From Phycomyces blakesleeanus NRRL 1555(-) (lineage: Eukaryota > Mucoromycota > Mucoromycetes > Mucorales > Phycomycetaceae), in NCBI RefSeq assembly GCF_001638985.1, contig NW_017265155.1, positions 1-64,000 of the forward strand: a DNA stretch of 64,000 nt, written 5' to 3'. The notes beneath the pieces are model-generated. The model was not told the origin of the DNA, did not search any database, and was given only the letters and a program-made list of their open reading frames with translations. Shown here piece after piece: positions 61,068 to 64,000 of this stretch; position 1 is the stretch's first letter; each line of letters begins with the position of its first letter. A program made the position numbers and the translations under genes.

Positions 61068-61206
61068 TGCAATTGTCAGATGTGAAGGGGCGTGTCGGTT
61101 GTATCGAAACCGCTCTTCTAAATTTTGTTTGTATGAACTTGTAAGTGGCTTGTTGGAGAAGGGAGGGGTGCCAGCTAGCGGCCATTTAAAAATGCTTTAT
61201 TTTTTG

Positions 61207-62710
61207 TTAAATGCCATGCTTTGATTCAAAGTAGTTGATGGCTGCAGCCATAGCCATGCGTTTCATTAAAGTTTTCTTTGCTTCACGCTTAAAACTGTCA
61301 TCATTTTTATCATCGACAGAGCCACGCTCGTTAAATAGCTTGACAAGCTATGGTAGAAATATATATATATATATTAATATCTATACTATCAAAATTTGAT
61401 CCATTTTTGGCAATAGTGTTACCTCTGCAGCGGCAACACTGGCAATGAGTTGTTTCGCTAATTTGCTGTGGACTTCTTTGCCTTCCTCCTTCTGTTTTTT
61501 CTCCCAAGAATTTACAGCTTCAAATGCGGCTGCTCCGGCCAAAAGCTCATAACTAAACACATTGTCAGAATTAAGGTTTTACTATATCATAAACAGATCT
61601 ACCTTGTTTTAGCCCTTTTTTCCTTGTATATCTTCTTGTGAGCTTCATGCAAATCCTCTTCTATTAAAAGCGCCTTCTTACGATCTCCCCAACCACGCCA
61701 ATTTCCAAACCAAGCTCTCATTCTAGCACGTTTGCTGTCATCTTCACTTTTATCATCGGGATCAACTTTTCTTGGAGGATCACTGAGCTCAATGGACCAG
61801 AGTTGGTTGATGGAATTCTCAACTGGTTTACGCTTATATATCATCAGACGTGCGTCAGGAAGATCTTCTTCGTGACGAATATCCAAGACCATGCTGGGGT
61901 CACTTAGTGAATAAATGTATCCAAATTCGGCGTCATATCCAAATCGTTGGTCGTTTGCCTACGAGTGTAATGTGGTACCAGAAAATAGAGTCAGCCCATC
62001 TGTATTGCTAAATTATCCTGATTGATTTTTTATGTCCCGGCTAGATACGTACTGCTTCTTTTTCTTTCATATTATCCAGGTACATACGACATTCTCCAGT
62101 AAATACAGCTATTATATATATATATATGTGTGTGTGTGTGTAATTTTCAAAAGAGAATATAAGCTTATGAAATATGAATATGCTTGCGTGAATAAGCAAA
62201 TGAATCTCAAACACAAGATACAACAACCATGCCGGTGCCCAACCAAGTTTTAGATATATCTTCGTACTCTCCAGTCTCGCTTTTGTTTCTTACCAAGAAA
62301 TGATTCTGCTATATTAATATCAAGAACGAGGCCTGTCATTTTATTGGTCAAGAAGCCTGAAACAAGCTGTATTAGGAAAGCAAATCATAAGTTTCAACTA
62401 TTTTGTCTAGAAGAATCACCATCTTGGTGGATCCAGAGTTGAGTGTCTTTTTCAATAGCAGTCGTCTTCTTTGGCATCATCACAATCTTTGCTCTGGCCT
62501 ACAAGTAAAATTAATAATAAGAACAATATCAATGGAGACAATATCAGCACTATGGATACGTATGTGGACATATTATATTTTCTCCGTTAATTGAAGACAA
62601 GCACTTACATTAGGGATCACAGACGGGTCCCGGATATCCATAGCCAGGTTATTCATTTTGGATATAACATAAAAGTAGCCAAGAGGAAATTCTGACTTGG
62701 ATACTGTCAT
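61207..62710 (-). CDS. Beta-trefoil (R-type lectin-like) and CipC/DUF3759-like protein
   Basis: Seven exons: 62710-62609, 62498-62420, 62356-62294, 62108-62053, 61958-61603, 61552-61423 and 61347-61207, 308 residues, all junctions in frame and GT-AG. The N-terminal part has three repeats with the pattern of R-type (QxW) beta-trefoils: NLAMDIRD...TQLWIHQDG, GLVLDINI...DQRFGYDAE and MVLDIRHEED...NQLWSIEL. These suggest a carbohydrate-binding fold, without any catalytic toxin chain. A basic, charged linker (SEDDSKRARMRAW...) follows. The C-terminal 90 residues (YELLAGAAAFEAVNSW...LAKQLIASVAAAE...AMAAAINYFE) resemble the alpha-helical CipC/DUF3759 family of stress-related fungal proteins. No signal peptide is visible, so it is probably intracellular. 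Function of the combination is unknown. Confidence 0.82.
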
Positions 62711-63281
62711 GGCGTATTTTGAGGATTCTAGTTGGATAAAGAAAAAAGGGGGGAAAGCGTTGGATATTTGGTATTTGTTATTTATAATAGAGAAATTGGC
62801 AGGTGAAGTAAGGTACCTGTGCGGTTAGTCAAATGGGGTTGTCCCACCCTCCAAGACCCACAATATTTGTCCGGGGGTTACTAATCCATTACCAACATGA
62901 CATTGAATTTTGCTAATTACAACATATTCGAAGTACCTTCTATACTATGACGGTCTATTACATACATATAATTACTATATCTTAATTAAGACTTTAATAA
63001 TAGTACTCCATGAAAAAAAGTAGTGCTGTGATGACTTTTGTTTCAAAGAATACCTTTAGTTTCACATCTGTTAAAAAAAGAAAAGAAAAAGAGCAAGTGT
63101 ATGCATAATGATATTTTGAACGGGGATAGGAGTGGAATAGGACATGTATAATTTACTAAAAGAAAAAAGAAAAAAGGGCGATGACAAAGCTCCTATTTAT
63201 CAAATGGTGAAAGCTATTTGTGGATGGTATGTCATTTTATATATAATAGATTTGGTATGTTGTCAGGCAGTCTTGGCTTAA
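62711..63281. other. Intergenic region
   Basis: A 570-base spacer between the VPS8 3' end and the start of the lectin/CipC-like gene, both on the minus strand. It includes the presumed promoter of the latter and A-rich stretches near 63070 and 63160. No gene was seen. Confidence 0.5.
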
Positions 63282-63985
63282 TTAGGTTGCTCTTTCTTTC
63301 CCTTTGGCCTTGTCATTTTTTGGTTGACTTTTCCCTTTTGATGTACCGTTGTGACACTCTGTGCATACATGATGGTCTGTCCCAAGTTGTAGTTCTATAC
63401 ACTGACGATGGTAAGCATGTCCACACTGAAACACGACAATATCTTTTGGTCCTGGTTTGGTTACAGGTTCGTCTTCGTCTGATTCCATATCTATCGTGTC
63501 TTTTGTATCGTCTTTGGCCTCTTTAGATTCTTTGGATGATTCTTTCGGCTCTTTAGACTCTTTTGACTCTTTTGACCCTTCCCCTGGTTTTTCGGCTGCG
63601 GTATCCTCCTGGGTAACCTTGATTTCGCCCTCAAAACCCCACGCAAGTGGGCGTTGAAGTAAGGAAAGGTCAAGAATAGCAGCGCCACAAATCTCACACA
63701 CTGCACGTCGTGGGCGCCATCCTCTCCCCTTTTTACGCACCATTTCTTGCACACCCTCATAGAGGTCTCGATCGAACAGTTGATTCGTCATCTTCAGTAA
63801 TTTTCCTTCGTATTTGTAAGTGTCAAGCATACTCAACAAAATGTCACGGAAATCGGCAAAAGTTGTCTCTCCCCGTGTTTGAGAGCGGATGAGTCGTAGT
63901 AGTAGACGTGGTAATGATACCTGGGGTGATGTAGAGAGAAGTAAAGACGCAAGGATAGATTGTACGAATGATTTGAAGGATGACA
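63282..63985 (-). CDS. VPS8: VPS8, C-terminal exon (partial at window edge)
   Basis: Last coding exon of a Vps8-like subunit of the CORVET tether, which acts on early endosomes. It is preceded by a 3' splice site (CATAG|TG) at 63986, so the rest lies outside the window. LPRLLLRLIRSQ, TFADFRDILLSMLDTYKYEG and LFDRDLYEGVQEM...GWRPR are typical of the Vps8 C-terminus. A RING-type zinc finger follows: CEICG ... CGHAYHRQCIE ... CTEC. The finger is interrupted by an unusually long Lys/Ser/Glu-rich loop (GSKESKESKEPKESSKESKE) between the first and second cysteine pairs. The ORF is open to the splice site. An ATG-like start inside this exon is not needed. Confidence 0.85.
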
Positions 63986-64000
63986 CTATGTGATTATGAA

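Overview
The window looks like a chromosome segment of a filamentous, early-diverging fungus, most likely Mucoromycota (Mucorales). The DNA is very AT-rich, genes are split by short spliceosomal introns, and the proteome mixes fungus-specific families (Zn2Cys6 factor, Sip5, Mrp51, CBS-PB1, a beta-trefoil/CipC-like protein) with an E2F/DP-type factor. DP factors are kept in early-diverging fungi but are generally lost from Ascomycota and Basidiomycota. I cannot name the species from sequence alone.

Layout. 1-2030: a satellite of about 31-bp units. 2.0-7.0 kb: AT-rich DNA without a supported gene. 7.05-9.88 kb: a decayed Tnp2/CACTA-type transposase. 11.16-13.06 kb (-): PB1 protein with a Gly/His repeat tail. 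13.97-17.43 kb: two MITE-like elements, an F-box/LRR pseudogene and a truncated relative. 19.93-21.17 kb (-): Sip5-like RING protein. 23.4-26.9 kb (+): four-CBS + PB1 + tail-anchor protein. 29.2-31.1 kb (+): DP-type transcription factor. 32.6-36.7 kb (-): large Zn2Cys6 regulator. 37.5-39.6 kb (-): 6-phosphofructo-2-kinase/fructose-2,6-bisphosphatase. 40.5-41.8 kb (+): BCKDK/PDK-like mitochondrial kinase. 45.0-48.8 kb: palindromic elements and an intact F-box/LRR gene. 49.8-52.1 kb (-): SAM + HMG-box protein. 52.1-58.7 kb: gene desert. 58.7-60.0 kb (+): RCC1-repeat protein. 60.1-61.1 kb (-): Mrp51. 61.2-62.7 kb (-): beta-trefoil lectin/CipC-like protein. 63.3 kb to the window end (-): last exon of VPS8.

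There is no operon logic; neighbours are ordinary eukaryotic genes. Two arrangements may carry regulatory meaning. The PFKFB and BCKDK-like genes diverge from an 880-bp spacer holding C/G-rich AGGGG-type motifs, pairing glycolytic-flux control with mitochondrial keto-acid dehydrogenase control. The RCC1-like and Mrp51 genes converge with only about 85 bp between stop codons.

Exon models were built by hand from open frames, splice sites and conserved domains; all close in frame. Three of about 34 inferred introns need GC-AG splice sites, and PFKFB begins with a 10-base coding exon. The least ordinary items are the SAM-HMG protein, the lectin/CipC-like fusion, the keto-acid dehydrogenase kinase relative with an altered N-box, the 31-bp satellite and the TA-flanked palindromic elements. 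I found no tRNA, rRNA or CRISPR array.
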